DNA from: Lineus longissimus
Taxonomy: Eukaryota > Nemertea > Pilidiophora > Heteronemertea > Lineidae
DNA: 64,000 nt
Direction: 5' to 3'
Assembly (NCBI RefSeq): GCF_910592395.1
Contig: NC_088316.1
Span: 13,516,001 to 13,580,000, forward strand
Numbering within the stretch: position 1 is the first letter of the stretch; every line of letters begins with the position of its first letter. A model generated the notes under the pieces. That model was not told where the DNA came from. It saw nothing but the letters and a program-made list of their open reading frames with translations, and did no database searches. The translations under genes were made by a program, and so were the position numbers. Below are positions 45,101 through 54,485 of this stretch, one piece after another.

Positions 45101-46928
45101 CTCTCTCTGTTGAAGTGCCAAAGGCCGCAGACCGCATCACATCGGTGACGTCTGCCCCACCTACCACCAAGTCAGACTCTCAGTCTCTTGTAAGTTTTCT
45201 TCGATACAATTACCCATAAAAAAACTATTGATAAAGGTGGTAATTAAGTGCAAACCAAACACTGAAGGGGAATTTCACTTGCTGTATCAGTCCAAGCGAA
45301 CAATAAAATAAAATTTCAAGAAGTAATTTTCGGAAAAATTCGTTATAATTTTAATTTATTTCGGTTTCTTTCCAGATTTTATCGGCAGCTATGGCATCGT
45401 CGCTGGACATATCGACACCGAGTATCTCATCACTATTGGATATATCCATGCCTGGTCCAGAAGCTGGTGAAAGTCAGGATGGTGAGTAGAAACTAACAAA
45501 ATATGCCGTTTTAAAATTGAAATTTTTTTACTGAATGAGAGTATTTTGCCTTGTTTGTACCTTTGATTGAACGATGCAACATGACTATAATCGTAATATT
45601 TGCAATAATTCAGAAACTAGTCAATGTTTTCAATACTATTTATTCTTGTGTGGGCCTTGGTGATAATATTTTTATTCTCTACCAGTTACAGCCATGCCTG
45701 ACTCAACTGACAAGCTGATTGACCTGGCGTTGGATAATTCATCATCATTTTCCGACTTCCTGAATAATGCGGAGAAAATCTGCCCACCAGGTTTATCATC
45801 ACCGTCATTACGAACGGAGGGAAGTAACGAGATGTCGATCAGTATGGTTGGCCAGTCTCCATTCAAGGTGGACATGTCTAATTGGTTACAAGGCGAGGTA
45901 GGTTTTCATTTTGTTACAAGATATGTCTTGCCATGGTTGGTTGGGTTCTTATTCAAAGTTGACAACATCTGATGAATCACTGATTTTGGAGATGTGATGA
46001 TATGTCTTGATAGTACATGTAATAGCATTTCGCGAAGATGACGTCACTGCAGCTGCTGCCCTCTGTTTCCCCATCGCTGAATTACAGGCAATGTCGGACA
46101 AACATGCGGTTTCGTAATGGATTCAGGCTTTCTAACTAGGGCAGTTAGATTCAATCTGGCACATGTCCGAGTGTTGGAAATACTACATAATTGTTCTGAA
46201 TATTTCTCTCTCTGACTCTATGGTATCATTCAAAGATAATTGACTTTGAAAAAAGCTCAAATGCGTAGAAATAAGTGTCGATGTCCGACTGTCACGTGAC
46301 TAAAACGTCATCAATATCTTATTCAAATGACCTTGTGAGCTATAAATAGTAACTTCGCGGAATGCTCTTCAAATTCTTTCGAAAACATCATGTAATGGTT
46401 CTATTTGCAGGCGTCCTGTGATGTGTCATTGAGCAGCTTCTTGGACTCGCCAGTGAAGAGAGTTGATCCTACCTCAGTCTCCTCTCAGTCGACGCCATTC
46501 TTCTGTGAAAATTCCAGGGATTCTATCACGTCCAAATTCGATGTAAGTTTAGACTTAACTTTTATTTGCCTGAAGAAAAAGGACAGAAACTCGGCCAGTG
46601 CTGAAGCAAGCATTTAATCTCTTAAAAAGTTCTTATATAATGTCAACAAATATTTATGTAAAAACTTTTCATTGCAATTAACACAAAGAGATGTAAATTT
46701 ACTCCTTTTCTCTCAGAAGTGGTTCAGGCTTTAGGTAAACATATTGATGTCTTTTTATAATCAATAAACTCACAAAAAAATGATTTTCATCTTCTTCAGA
46801 GCTTTCAGGTCGATTCCATGCTTCAGTGTATGATGAATGAGAGCAGTGTCGACTACGGATCGAAATTCGCCGACCTTGCGGCACAGTTCGCAGCTGTCCC
46901 AGACAACCAATCAGACGCAAAGAAATAA
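39074..46928 (+). CDS. CRAMP1: Cramped chromatin regulator homologue
   Basis: Sixteen coding exons: 39,074-39,135; 39,483-39,691; 40,138-40,271; 40,780-41,008; 41,097-41,231; 41,444-41,640; 41,827-41,989; 42,188-43,173; 43,676-44,008; 44,193-44,526; 44,649-44,762; 45,092-45,189; 45,376-45,481; 45,686-45,897; 46,411-46,542; 46,800-46,928. Phases agree at every junction, giving 1,190 residues, near the length of human CRAMP1. Residues about 115-190 form the SANT-type domain (WEQWSCADKSLFFEGLLE then FGKDF and HFYYRTWHKISKW). Next comes the conserved ELYGLINYNELRKHL block. GWTLDD...TLAEIYLALGSP near residue 556 is another conserved block. The C-terminal half is Ser/Thr-rich. Cramped is a nuclear chromatin protein of the Polycomb group in fly, linked to linker histone gene expression; that role is inherited from the family, not visible here. 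The least certain boundary is the exon 6 donor (GTATCC). Confidence 0.95.
39483..39691 (+). CDS. CRAMP1: CRAMP1 exon 2
   Basis: Acceptor CCAAAGCAG, donor GTATAT. Encodes a disordered Pro/Lys-rich segment (starts TAEAGSSDDKDG; includes PVKRKTKRED and SPPNSPCPPKKP). Confidence 0.85.
40138..40271 (+). CDS. CRAMP1: CRAMP1 exon 3, start of SANT domain
   Basis: Acceptor TTCTTTTTCAG. Ends RRAWEQWSCADKSLFFEGLLE with donor GTATAA in phase 0. The spaced tryptophans are the first SANT helix. Confidence 0.92.
40290..40575 (+). mobile_element. 3' fragment of a CR1/L2-type LINE in CRAMP1 intron 3
   Basis: A plus-strand frame reads FGGRAFSRSAPRLWNSLNSN followed by IRNNTSNAFRGQIKIKLYSQ, the C-terminal end of CR1/L2-like reverse-transcriptase ORF2 (pattern GxRAFSxxAPxLWNSLP..IR). 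It is followed by GCGCCATATAAATAACAATT and a TTATTATTATT tail, typical of such 3' ends. Strongly 5' truncated. Confidence 0.8.
40780..41008 (+). CDS. CRAMP1: CRAMP1 exon 4, rest of SANT domain
   Basis: Acceptor GCATTTCCAG, donor GTAAGT. Encodes FGKDFDPLTNYVAVRQKKRL, then KNKEQIRHFYYRTWHKISKW and ELYGLINYNELRKHLGS. This is the most conserved part of cramped proteins. Confidence 0.95.
41097..41231 (+). CDS. CRAMP1: CRAMP1 exon 5
   Basis: Acceptor TTAATTCCAG, donor GTTAGT. Encodes DDKIGAQLNELVHKGSTQIK and LKTPMCRALKRLNG, continuing the conserved core. Confidence 0.93.
41444..41640 (+). CDS. CRAMP1: CRAMP1 exon 6
   Basis: Acceptor TTTTAATCTATCAG. Encodes LPQKIALELRPRTNGSWAYV and VRMTLRLDRRLSNVIGYLEK. 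The donor GTATCC is weak but is the only nearby choice that keeps exon 7 in frame. A GTTTTT 17 nt later would give an early stop. Confidence 0.85.
41827..41989 (+). CDS. CRAMP1: CRAMP1 exon 7
   Basis: Acceptor AACTTCTCAG, donor GTATGT. Encodes REKLKLPCEPDKYIKVLPPS and a segment ending LNCHVQNLIAIGC. Confidence 0.92.
42188..43173 (+). CDS. CRAMP1: CRAMP1 exon 8 (large exon)
   Basis: Acceptor CGCCTTTTCAG, 986 nt, donor GTGAGA. A Ser/Thr/Ala-rich disordered first half is followed by FEQKFRAGWTLDDAKCVTLA and EIYLALGSPETVVLEYEF (about residues 550-590), a block shared with vertebrate CRAMP1. The end is Ser/Arg/Lys-rich (KGQGRRGSRSK). Confidence 0.93.
43334..43606. mobile_element. MITE with about 65-bp terminal inverted repeats in CRAMP1 intron 8
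   Basis: The left arm contains CTAGAGAAGCAGGTCCAGGA and GATTGCCGCGAAAATTTATA. The right arm (about 43,533-43,599) is its near-perfect reverse complement. The central 130 bp is unrelated and non-coding. Confidence 0.8.
43676..44008 (+). CDS. CRAMP1: CRAMP1 exon 9 with YNSQQ repeats
   Basis: Acceptor TCCTCTACATTTCAG, 333 nt, phase 0-0, donor GTAGGT. It contains five tandem [T/I]-Y-N-[S/G]-Q-Q hexapeptides (18-bp units) at 43,826-43,915 and ends ARQFIQQLDSLS, a conserved-looking helix. Confidence 0.9.
44193..44526 (+). CDS. CRAMP1: CRAMP1 exon 10
   Basis: Acceptor TTGTCTTTTCAG, donor GTGAGA. Basic start KRNGEGMMKRCRMRMRTVRK, then a Pro/Gln-rich stretch and HHMSRRPVLRKIAPCQT. Confidence 0.9.
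44649..44762 (+). CDS. CRAMP1: CRAMP1 exon 11
   Basis: Acceptor TATTCCTTTTCAG, donor GTGAGT, phase 1-1. Encodes a Ser/Thr/Asn-rich linker (TTASQSFNSTFSMPNNSQHA). Confidence 0.87.
45092..45189 (+). CDS. CRAMP1: CRAMP1 exon 12
   Basis: Acceptor TTTCTTTTGCAG, donor GTAAGT. Encodes MTPLSVEVPKAADRITSVTS and a Ser/Thr-rich end. Confidence 0.88.
45376..45481 (+). CDS. CRAMP1: CRAMP1 exon 13
   Basis: Acceptor CGGTTTCTTTCCAG, donor GTGAGT. Encodes ILSAAMASSLDISTPSISSL and LDISMPGPEAGESQD. Confidence 0.88.
45686..45897 (+). CDS. CRAMP1: CRAMP1 exon 14
   Basis: Acceptor TTATTCTCTACCAG, donor GTAGGT. Encodes DSTDKLIDLALDNSSSFSDF and a segment ending DMSNWLQGE, a likely conserved short helical motif. 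Confidence 0.9.
46411..46542 (+). CDS. CRAMP1: CRAMP1 exon 15
   Basis: Acceptor TTCTATTTGCAG, 132 nt, donor GTAAGT. Encodes ASCDVSLSSFLDSPVKRVDP and FCENSRDSITSKFD. Confidence 0.9.
46800..46928 (+). CDS. CRAMP1: CRAMP1 exon 16 with stop
   Basis: Acceptor TTCATCTTCTTC-AG, then SFQVDSMLQCMMNESSVDYG, a segment including KFADLAAQFA, and DAKK followed by TAA at 46,926-46,928. Confidence 0.92.
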   Translation, partial: SFQVDSMLQCMMNESSVDYGSKFADLAAQFAAVPDNQSDAKK

Positions 46929-47280
46929 GACAATATTTCATGACATTCTACGATTTTCAAGATGTGCAATATAGTCCATGGCAAGGAAAAACACTCAGAG
47001 GTTATCCATGTCATAGTGTGATGCTTGTCATACATGTAGTTTGGTGTGCAATGCAGTCCTCTCTTAATCTTTTAAAGTAAAGAGTAAAGGTCCAACCCAA
47101 CCCATAAACAACTTAATTATGTTGCCTTTATAATGAACCGATGTGACAAAAACAAAATCTCTCCACCTAAATTAGTGATTTTTCAGTATTCTGATGTTAT
47201 TGTTTGCTGAAAGTTTTAGTTCTATAAAACCTCGATCATTTATGTTATCACTGTCGTCATCTAGTCTTGTCTGTCATGTG

Positions 47281-47585
47281 ACGGTCTCTCCACTTGATAT
47301 GTGAACAAAACTTGTGTTCTTAGTATGTTTACTGTAGATATGTGAACAAAACTTGTGTCCTCGGTATGTGTACTTTAGCAGTCTCTCCAGTTAAAACACG
47401 TGAACAAAATGTGTGTTCTCAGTATGTGGACATTGGAGGTCTCTGCAGTAAATATGTGAACAAAACTTGTGTTCTCGGTATGTGTACTTTGGGACATGTA
47501 GTCTCTATGTTAGGTGTGTGATCAAAGCTTGTGGTCTCAGTATGTGTAATCTTCACTTAGGCAGTCTCTCCACTCGGGATGTGAT
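47281..47585. repeat. Degenerate tandem repeat of about 60 bp in the CRAMP1 3' UTR
   Basis: Five diverged copies of a unit containing AGTCTCTCCA, then ATGTGAACAAAACTTGTGTT, then CTCAGTATGTGTACTTT. Spacing varies from about 55 to 75 bp. Confidence 0.75.
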
Positions 47586-48019
47586 TTAAAAATACCTTGG
47601 TAATTGCGCGACCTGTCACAATGGCATTAGAAGGACTACATCCCCAAATCTCATCCCCAGGTGGACCCTAGGTTAGAGTGAATGTCCAAATCTGTATTGT
47701 CCCGTTTTTTGGGATTGCCTTTTTGACAAAGCAAGCAAGACCCATGACGTTAACGCTAAAAATTGTAAGTGCATATACAACTGGGTGAAACAAGTGAAAC
47801 TTTTGACAATAATCTCGATTTGATATTGTCATGTTCGATTCCTTAAAAAAGAAAACATATCATAATATTTATTTCATTCATTTGTATAGAAGTTTGATTC
47901 AGTTTAATTTGCTAATGCTTGATATCATTTTTGGCATGGTTTGTATTTCTCAGTATTCAACCCACTCCTTGTCTGGTTATGAAGTAATTTTACAGCTGCT
48001 GCCTTTTGTTGAACTAGTC

Positions 48020-48025
48020 AATAAA
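48020..48025 (+). promoter_or_regulatory. CRAMP1: Candidate CRAMP1 polyadenylation signal
   Basis: AATAAA, the first on the plus strand after the stop codon that is followed by a T-rich stretch. Confidence 0.45.
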
Positions 48026-48600
48026 CAACTATTAGTAATTAAATTTGTATAAATCTCAAGGATCTGAGAGAAATTGTGCTTTGCTTTAGACAAGTGTTTG
48101 AATTTTAAAAAAGGTCCTGATTCATCAGTTTAAGAGAAATTATTTTCTGTTTTATACCAGTTTCGAGGCTTTAACCTTAAATTTCTGCTGACTGTGCAGA
48201 TTTGGATATGTTTTCGATGAACAAAATTCTTATGTTGTGAACTAAAATTTCACTTGGATACAAGTTGCCGGCATAATCTTGCACAAATACAAAATGTGAT
48301 TTGTAAAGTTTTGATATCAGAAATGATACATTTATTTTTAGGTTGCGATACATGAGGAACTAATAAAACAAGTAAAATTCTATATATGTCTTTTTTTGGT
48401 CCTCTGTCTGGTTGTTACATTCTGGATGTGACAACACGACTCCCACGTCATCAGGTCTGGTCTATACTCGATAACCTGAGTATCCATGCTTTCTCAAGTA
48501 TCCGATCTTGCATTGCATCCAAACTTGATAAATCAGTAATACCCTGTTTATTGAGTATATGCCATCACATGACGCCACCTAATCACACTCTACATGTATG

Positions 48601-51600
48601 AGACAGGATGTCATATTGATGCACCTCCAAGGGGCAGTCTACAGCTAGCTGTGCATGTTGTGACATATGAATAAAGCATTAATACACCTCCAAATTGCTA
48701 ATCAGGTTGTACCTCAAAGATACAGCATCTCTATGAGATCAGACGGTGTCACACTGATCAAAGGGACAGTCTAAAGCTGTACAGATTGTGACTCACAAAT
48801 AAAGCGTCTCTATGAGATGAGACAAGGTGTCTCATTAGAACACATCCAAGGGACAGTCTTTAGCTGAACAGGTAAAGCGTCTCTATGAGATGAAACAAGG
48901 TGTCACACTAGTACACATCAAAGGGACAGTCTACAGCTATACAGATTGTGACTCACAAATAAAGTGTCTCTATGAGATGAGACAAGGTGTCACACTAGTA
49001 CACATCAAAGGGACAGTCTACAGCTATACAGATTGTGACTCACAAATAAAGTGTCTCTATGAGATGAAACAAGGTGTCACACTAGTACACATCAAAGGGA
49101 CAGTCTACAGCTATACAGATTGTGACTCACAAATAAAGTGTCTCTATGAGATGAAACAAGGTGTCACACTAGTACACATCAAAGGGACAGTCTACAGCTA
49201 TACAGATTGTGACTCACAAATAAAGTGTCTCTATGAGATGAGACAAGGTGTCACACTAGTACACATCCAAGTGACAGTCTTTAGCTGAACAGTTAAAGTG
49301 TATCTTTGAGATGAGACAAGGTGTCACACTAGTACACATCAAATGGAAAGTCAGCAGCTATACAGATTGTGACTCACAAATAAATAAAGTATCTCTATGA
49401 GTTGAGACCAGGTGTCACACTAGTACACATCCAAGTGACAGTCTTCAGCTGAACAGGTAAAGCGTCTCTATGAGATCAGACAATGTGTCACACTAGTACA
49501 CATCAAAGGAACAGTCTACAGCTATACAAATTGTGACTCACAAATCAAGTGTCTCTATGAGATGAGACAAGGTGTCTCATTAGAACACATCCGAGGGACA
49601 GTCTTTAGCTGAACAGGTTAAGCGTCTCCATGAGATGAGACAAGGTGTCACACTAGTACACATCCAAGTGACAGTCTTTAGCTGAACAGTTAAAGCGTCT
49701 CTATGAGACAAGGTGTCACACTAGTACACATCAACGGGACAGTCTATAGCTGTACAGATTGTGATTCACAAATAAAGTGTCTCTATGAGATGAAACAAGG
49801 TGTCTCATTAGTACACATCCAAGTGACAGTCTTCAGCTGAACAGGTAAAGCGTATCTTTGAGATGAGACAAGGTGTCACACTAGTACACATCCAAGTGAC
49901 AGTCTTTAGCTGAACAGGTAAAGCGTATCTTTGAGATGAGACAAGGTGTCACACTAGTACACATCAAAGGGACAGTCTACAGCTGTACAGATTGTGACTC
50001 ACAAATAAAGCGTCTCTATGAGATGAGACAAGGTGTCTTATTAGTAGGCTACAGCTGTACAGATTGTGATATTAGATGAGACAAGATGTCACATTGACAC
50101 ACCTCCACAGGACAGCTTATATATGTACAGGTTCAGCCATACAAATAAAGCATCTCTATGAGAGGAAGAAGTGTGTGAAAGTGATGCAGATCCACGTGAG
50201 AGTCTACAGATCTTCAGGTTGTGCCTCACAAACAGAGCATCTCTATGAGTTGAGACCAGGTGTCACATGTAAACACCTCCAAGGGACAGTCTACAGCTGT
50301 AGAGGGTGATATGCCTCCAAGGGACAGTTTACAGCTATACAGGTTGTGACTTGCAGATAAGCATCTCTATTAGAGGAGACAAAGGGTCGCACTTATACAC
50401 CTCCAAGGGACAGTCTACAGCTGTACAGGTTGTGACTTACAGATAAGCATCTCTATTAGAGGAGACAAAGTGTCGCACTGATACACCTCCAAGGGACAGT
50501 CTACAGCTGTACAGGTTGTGACTTACAGATAAACATCTCTATTAGAGGAGACAAAGGGTCGCACTGATACACCTCCAAGGGACAGTCTACAGCTGTACAG
50601 GTTGTGACTTACAGATAAGCATCTCTATTAGAGGAGACAAAGTGTCGCACTGATACACCTCCAAGGGACAGTCTACAGCTGTACAGGTTGTGACTTACAG
50701 ATAAACATCTCTATTAGAGGAGACAAAGGGTCGCACTGATACACCTCCAAGGGACAGTCTACAGCTGTACAGGTTGTGACTTACAGATAAACATCTCTAT
50801 TAGAGGAGACAAAGGGTCGCACTGATACACCTCCAAGGGACAGTCTACAGCTGTACAGGTTGTGACTTACAGATAAGCATCTCTATTAGAGGAGACAAAG
50901 GGTCGCACTGATACACCTCCAAGGGACAGTCTACAGCTGTGCAGGTTGTGACTTACAGATAAGCATCTCTATTAGAGGAGACAAAGTGTCGCACTGATAC
51001 ACCTCCAAGGGACAGCCTACATCTGTACAGTTTGTGACATATAAAGCATCTCCACCAGATATGAATAAAGACTAGCAAATGCTTTTTAATACTTCAGTTT
51101 TGAACAGAAAGGCCCAGTGTAAATTTGGAGATTTAGATAAAACCATTTGCTAGTCTTTATTCATGTCACCCAATGTGTCACAATTTACCTCATAGGGACA
51201 GTTAACATACATCTTTACATGTTCAGCCATACAAATAAAGCATCTCCATGAGATGAAGCAATGTGTCAAACTGATGCAGATCCACGTGAGAGGCTACAGA
51301 TGTTCAGGTTGTGCCAAATACAAATACAAAACTGCTCTGAGATGAGACAAGATGTCTCATTGATACACCTCAACCGGACGTTCTACATCTGTAGGGGTTG
51401 TGCCAGACAAAGAAATCAGCTCTATGAGAGGCGACAAGGTGTCTTATCAATACTTCTTCAAGGGACAGTCTACAGCAGTACAAGTTGTGCCTCACCAACA
51501 AACCATCTCTATTGGATGAGACAGAGTGTCTCAATACACCTCCAAGGAACAGTCCACATCTGTACCGGGTTTGCCTTGCAAGGAAAGCAGCAAGGTGTCA

Positions 51601-51705
51601 ATTGATACACCTCCAAGTGACAGTCTCCTGCTGTACAGACTGTGCCCTACAAATAAAGCATTTCTGGGAGGTGAGACAAGGTGTTATCTCATACCTCAAG
51701 TGAGA
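48601..51705. repeat. 86/87-bp tandem array (about 3.1 kb)
   Basis: Units share CTCTATGAGATGAGACAAGG, then GTGTCACACTAGTACACATC, AGGGACAGTCTACAGCT and ACAGATTGTGACTCACAAAT. The most homogeneous part (48,890-49,288) has an 87-bp period and keeps one frame open. A second homogeneous block (50,310-51,030) has eight units of 86 bp marked by CTCTATTAGAGGAGACAAA. Between and after these, copies are diverged or truncated. Remnants reappear at about 54,120-54,180, beyond an inserted element cluster. Confidence 0.92.
51061..51164. mobile_element. 104-bp insertion with perfect 21-bp inverted ends inside the array
   Basis: ATGAATAAAGACTAGCAAAT(G) at 51,061-51,081 is exactly inverted at 51,144-51,164. 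The array sequence resumes after it with GTCACCCAATGTGTCAC, so it is an insertion. The ends contain no obvious target duplication longer than 2-3 bp. Confidence 0.7.
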
Positions 51706-51756
51706 TTCCGTGAAGATGATTGGCTGGTACACGTCACGTGACCCTGTGGTATTTAC

Positions 51757-51789
51757 AATGTTGCCCGCGCGCTCCAGCCGGGCAACATT
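51757..51789. other. Perfect 11-bp hairpin
   Basis: AATGTTGCCCG (51,757-51,767) and CGGGCAACATT (51,779-51,789) around an 11-base loop. It ends 8 bp before the left inverted end of the neighbouring element. Confidence 0.7.
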
Positions 51790-51797
51790 ATATAAAT

Positions 51798-52100
51798 ACT
51801 AGCATTATACCCGTGGCGCAGGGTAGACGGTAATAAAGGCACTGGAAAAAAAGGCACTGAAAAAAAAGGTACGGGAAAAAAGGTACTAGGTAAAAAAGGC
51901 ACTGGAAAAAAGGCACAAGGTAAAAAAGGCACTGGGAAAAAAGGCACGCCACAGCTATGTCCGAGTCTGTGGACAAATGGTTGGTTTAATTTGTCTCTTC
52001 GATATGGCTCCTTTGATATTGCATTAAATTTTCATTGCAATTCAATCTATTCAAGGTATAGCCCATTTGAACCTGCCTGCGCCACGGGTACAATGCTAGC
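51798..52100. mobile_element. About 300-bp element with 24-bp terminal inverted repeats
   Basis: The left end ACTAGCATTATACCCGTGGC(GCAGG) is inverted at 52,076-52,100 with one mismatch. Inside (51,834-51,948) is an A-rich tandem repeat with unit close to GGCACTGGAAAAAA, about seven copies. There is no transposase frame. An extra copy of its right end lies at 53,957-54,041. Confidence 0.7.
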
Positions 52101-52708
52101 AACTCAATATTTCTATAGATATTTCTTAATATATCGTATAGCTCGGTGATTTTATTGAAAATGTTTGCAGTTGATTTAAATGTTTGAATGGTTTAAAAAC
52201 AAAATTTTTAGAAGCGAGGTCAACAGGGTCAAAAGAAATAGTTTTTGGCGCCAATGATGTCGGCAATGGCAGATTTGAATTAAGATTCGAGTCGATTCTT
52301 TTGGAAGCCGAAAGTGCGGATGCACAGGGCAATTGCATTTAGAAAGCTCCACCGACTGATAGTCAAACCATTCCCTGGAGTGCTCGAAAACCTGGAATCA
52401 GTGTGTACTTCAGCTTGAAAAGTTCGTGGGTGAAGGGTTTTTTTTCATGATAATATTGATAATGATAATAATGATGATGGTTTAAGAGCGCTGGCGGATC
52501 CAGGAACTGGAAGAAGAGGGAGCGTGCACTGCATTTCTCATCAAAATTGCTGCACTACAGGTGTGTTCCAAAATTTCATGGTCAATTTCAAAGATTCTAT
52601 AACAATCAGGGGGCGTGCCTCTGGTGCACCCCCTTGGATACGCGCCTGATAAACGTTCATGGATGAAAAATGGAAAGAAGACCTTTTAAAAAAACGAAAA
52701 AATACATT

Positions 52709-52776
52709 CGCCGGGCTTCGAACCCGTGACCACCCACTCTAAAGCGCAGCACTCTAACCGCTGAGCTATTAGGGCG
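52709..52776 (-). other. tRNA-like sequence (SINE head or tRNA pseudogene), copy 1
   Basis: On the minus strand, TAGCTCAGCGGTTAGAGTGC (A-box) and CACGGGTTCGAAGCCCGGCG (B-box and T-arm) have tRNA spacing. The sequence between (TGCGCTTTAGAGTGGG) cannot form a proper anticodon stem and the acceptor stem does not close, so a functional tRNA is unlikely. Confidence 0.5.
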
Positions 52777-53607
52777 TTCATGTTTTACTCGTGAGATATT
52801 CGGCAATCTGAAGATAGGCCTTAGGGTACGCGCCATGATTGTGGCTAGGTCACGCTGGCGGAAGAGTAATTGGGTGCAAATAGTTCCAAGGTAACCGTAT
52901 AACTCAATATTACTATAGATATTTCTTAATAGATCGTATATATATAGCTCGGTGATTTTATTGAAATGTTTGCAGTTGATTTAAATGTTTGAATGGTTTA
53001 AAAACAAAATTTTTAGAAGCGAGGTCAACAGGGTCAAAAGAAATAGTTTTTGGCGCTAATGATGTCGGCAATGGCAGATTTGAATTAAGATTCGAGTCGA
53101 TTCTTTTGGAAGCCGAAAGTGCGGATGCACAGGGCAATTGCATTTAGAAAGCTCCGCCGACTGATAGTCAAACCATTCCCTGGAGTGCTCGAAAACCTGG
53201 AATCAGTGTGTACTTCAGCTTGAAAAGTTCGCGGGTGAAGGGGTTTTCTTCATGATAATATTGATAATGATAATAATGATGATGGTTTAAGTGAGCGCTG
53301 GCGGATCCAGGAACTGGAAGAAGAGGGAGCGTGCACTGCATTTCTCATCAAAATTGCTGCACTACAGGTGTGTTCCAAAATTTCATGGTCAATTTCAAAG
53401 ATTCTATAACAATCAGGAGGCGTACCTCTTGTGCAACCCCTTGGATACGCGCCCGATAAACGTTCATGGATGAAAGTAGAAAGAAAGCTTTTAAAAAAAA
53501 ACGATATAAGATTCGCCAGGGTTTGAATCTAATTCGAATCCGCGCCTGATAAACGTTCATGGATAAAAATGGAAAGAAGACCTTTTAAAAAAACGAAAAA
53601 ATACACT

Positions 53608-53675
53608 CGCCGGTGTTCGAACCCGTGACCACCCAATCTAAAGCGCAGCACTCTAACCGCTGAGCTATCAGGGCG
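53608..53675 (-). other. tRNA-like sequence, copy 2
   Basis: The second copy of the segment at 52,709-52,776, carried by the 800-bp duplication. The T-arm is further degraded (TTCGAACACCGG). Confidence 0.45.
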
Positions 53676-53956
53676 TTCATGTTTGAAGTGAGATATTCGG
53701 CAATCTGAAGACAGGCTTTAGGGTACGCGCCATGATTGTGGCTAGGTCACGCTGGGTCAATACTATGGGGCGGCTCGATAAAGTGCCATTTGGGGGTATT
53801 GTTTCGTCTCGAAATTTTGCACGTTTGCAGGTGATATGTTATCCTGATGCAATGTTATGTTTATTTTCGGAAATTTTCTTCAGCGGAGCAGTAATGAGGA
53901 TTTTTAATCGGACACTGTCAATTCTCCTTACCACTCACAGTCACAGAAGCCAAGTG

Positions 53957-54041
53957 ATATTGCATTAGATTTTCATTGCAATTCAATCTATTCAAGGTAT
54001 AGCCCATTTGAACCTGCCTGCGCCACGGGTACAATGCTAGT
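53957..54041. mobile_element. Second copy of the right end of the 51.8-kb element
   Basis: Repeats the 52,016-52,100 sequence almost exactly (GCAATTCAATCTATTCAAGG ... CCTGCGCCACGGGTACAATG). Together with the left end at 51,798 it could delimit a 2.2-kb composite element. Confidence 0.65.
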
Positions 54042-54485
54042 AATAAATATTAAGCCTCGGGAGACATTGCATCCTGACGGGGCGACATTCGGCATGTTAT
54101 CCCCGGTGGCGGACAATATTTATATACCAAGGGAAAGCCTACAGCTGTACAGGCTGTGCCTCACAAGTAAAGCAAATTGATGCAACTGCTAGTGACAATA
54201 AATTACAAAACAAATTGTGCCTCCCATACCAATCTGTTTGTTAAGACAAGCTATCAAATCGCCACAACAACATAGGGCAGCCTTGGTTGAGACTGGCGGC
54301 CAACATCTCTCTTAGTTGAAACTTTCGCATTGGGTCAGCACTGTGGCAGTATATGACAGAACAGATTGTGCTTCCCATACCACGCATATCTGTCAGATAG
54401 GTCAAATGGTCGAATCAATGCAACTCCACAGTGCAGCATATGGCAGAACTGTTTGTGACTATCAGAAAAAATTGATGCACGGATT

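Larger units (their letters stand above)
46929..48045 (+). other. CRAMP1: Likely CRAMP1 3' UTR
   Basis: No coding signal follows the stop. The first clear AATAAA is at 48,020-48,025, about 1.1 kb downstream, with a second at 48,362-48,367. Cleavage near 48,045 is inferred. Confidence 0.5.
52101..53740. repeat. 800-bp tandem duplication containing a SINE-like unit and TIR-like sequence
   Basis: Copy 1 starts at 52,101 and copy 2 at 52,901, both with AACTCAATATT then CTATAGATATTTCTTAATA. Both end at GCCATGATTGTGGCTAGGTC. They are about 95% alike by eye. Copy 2 has an extra internal duplication at about 53,480-53,560. Each holds GCGCTGGCGGATCCAGGAAC and a reverse-oriented GATACGCGCC about 140 bp later (MITE-like ends), and a tRNA-like segment. 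Confidence 0.85.

Noticed and set aside
48890-49288. 132-codon plus-strand frame as a real gene
   Set aside because: It is a 29-codon tandem repeat without splice sites, promoter or recognised family. Kept as a finding, not a gene call.
51757-51806. Helitron 3' end (hairpin followed by CTAG)
   Set aside because: The hairpin and CTAG fit, but the next base is C rather than T and the following sequence is a terminal inverted repeat of another element.
52709-52776. Functional tRNA gene on the minus strand
   Set aside because: The A- and B-boxes are good, but the anticodon and acceptor stems do not pair, and the sequence is duplicated within a repeat.
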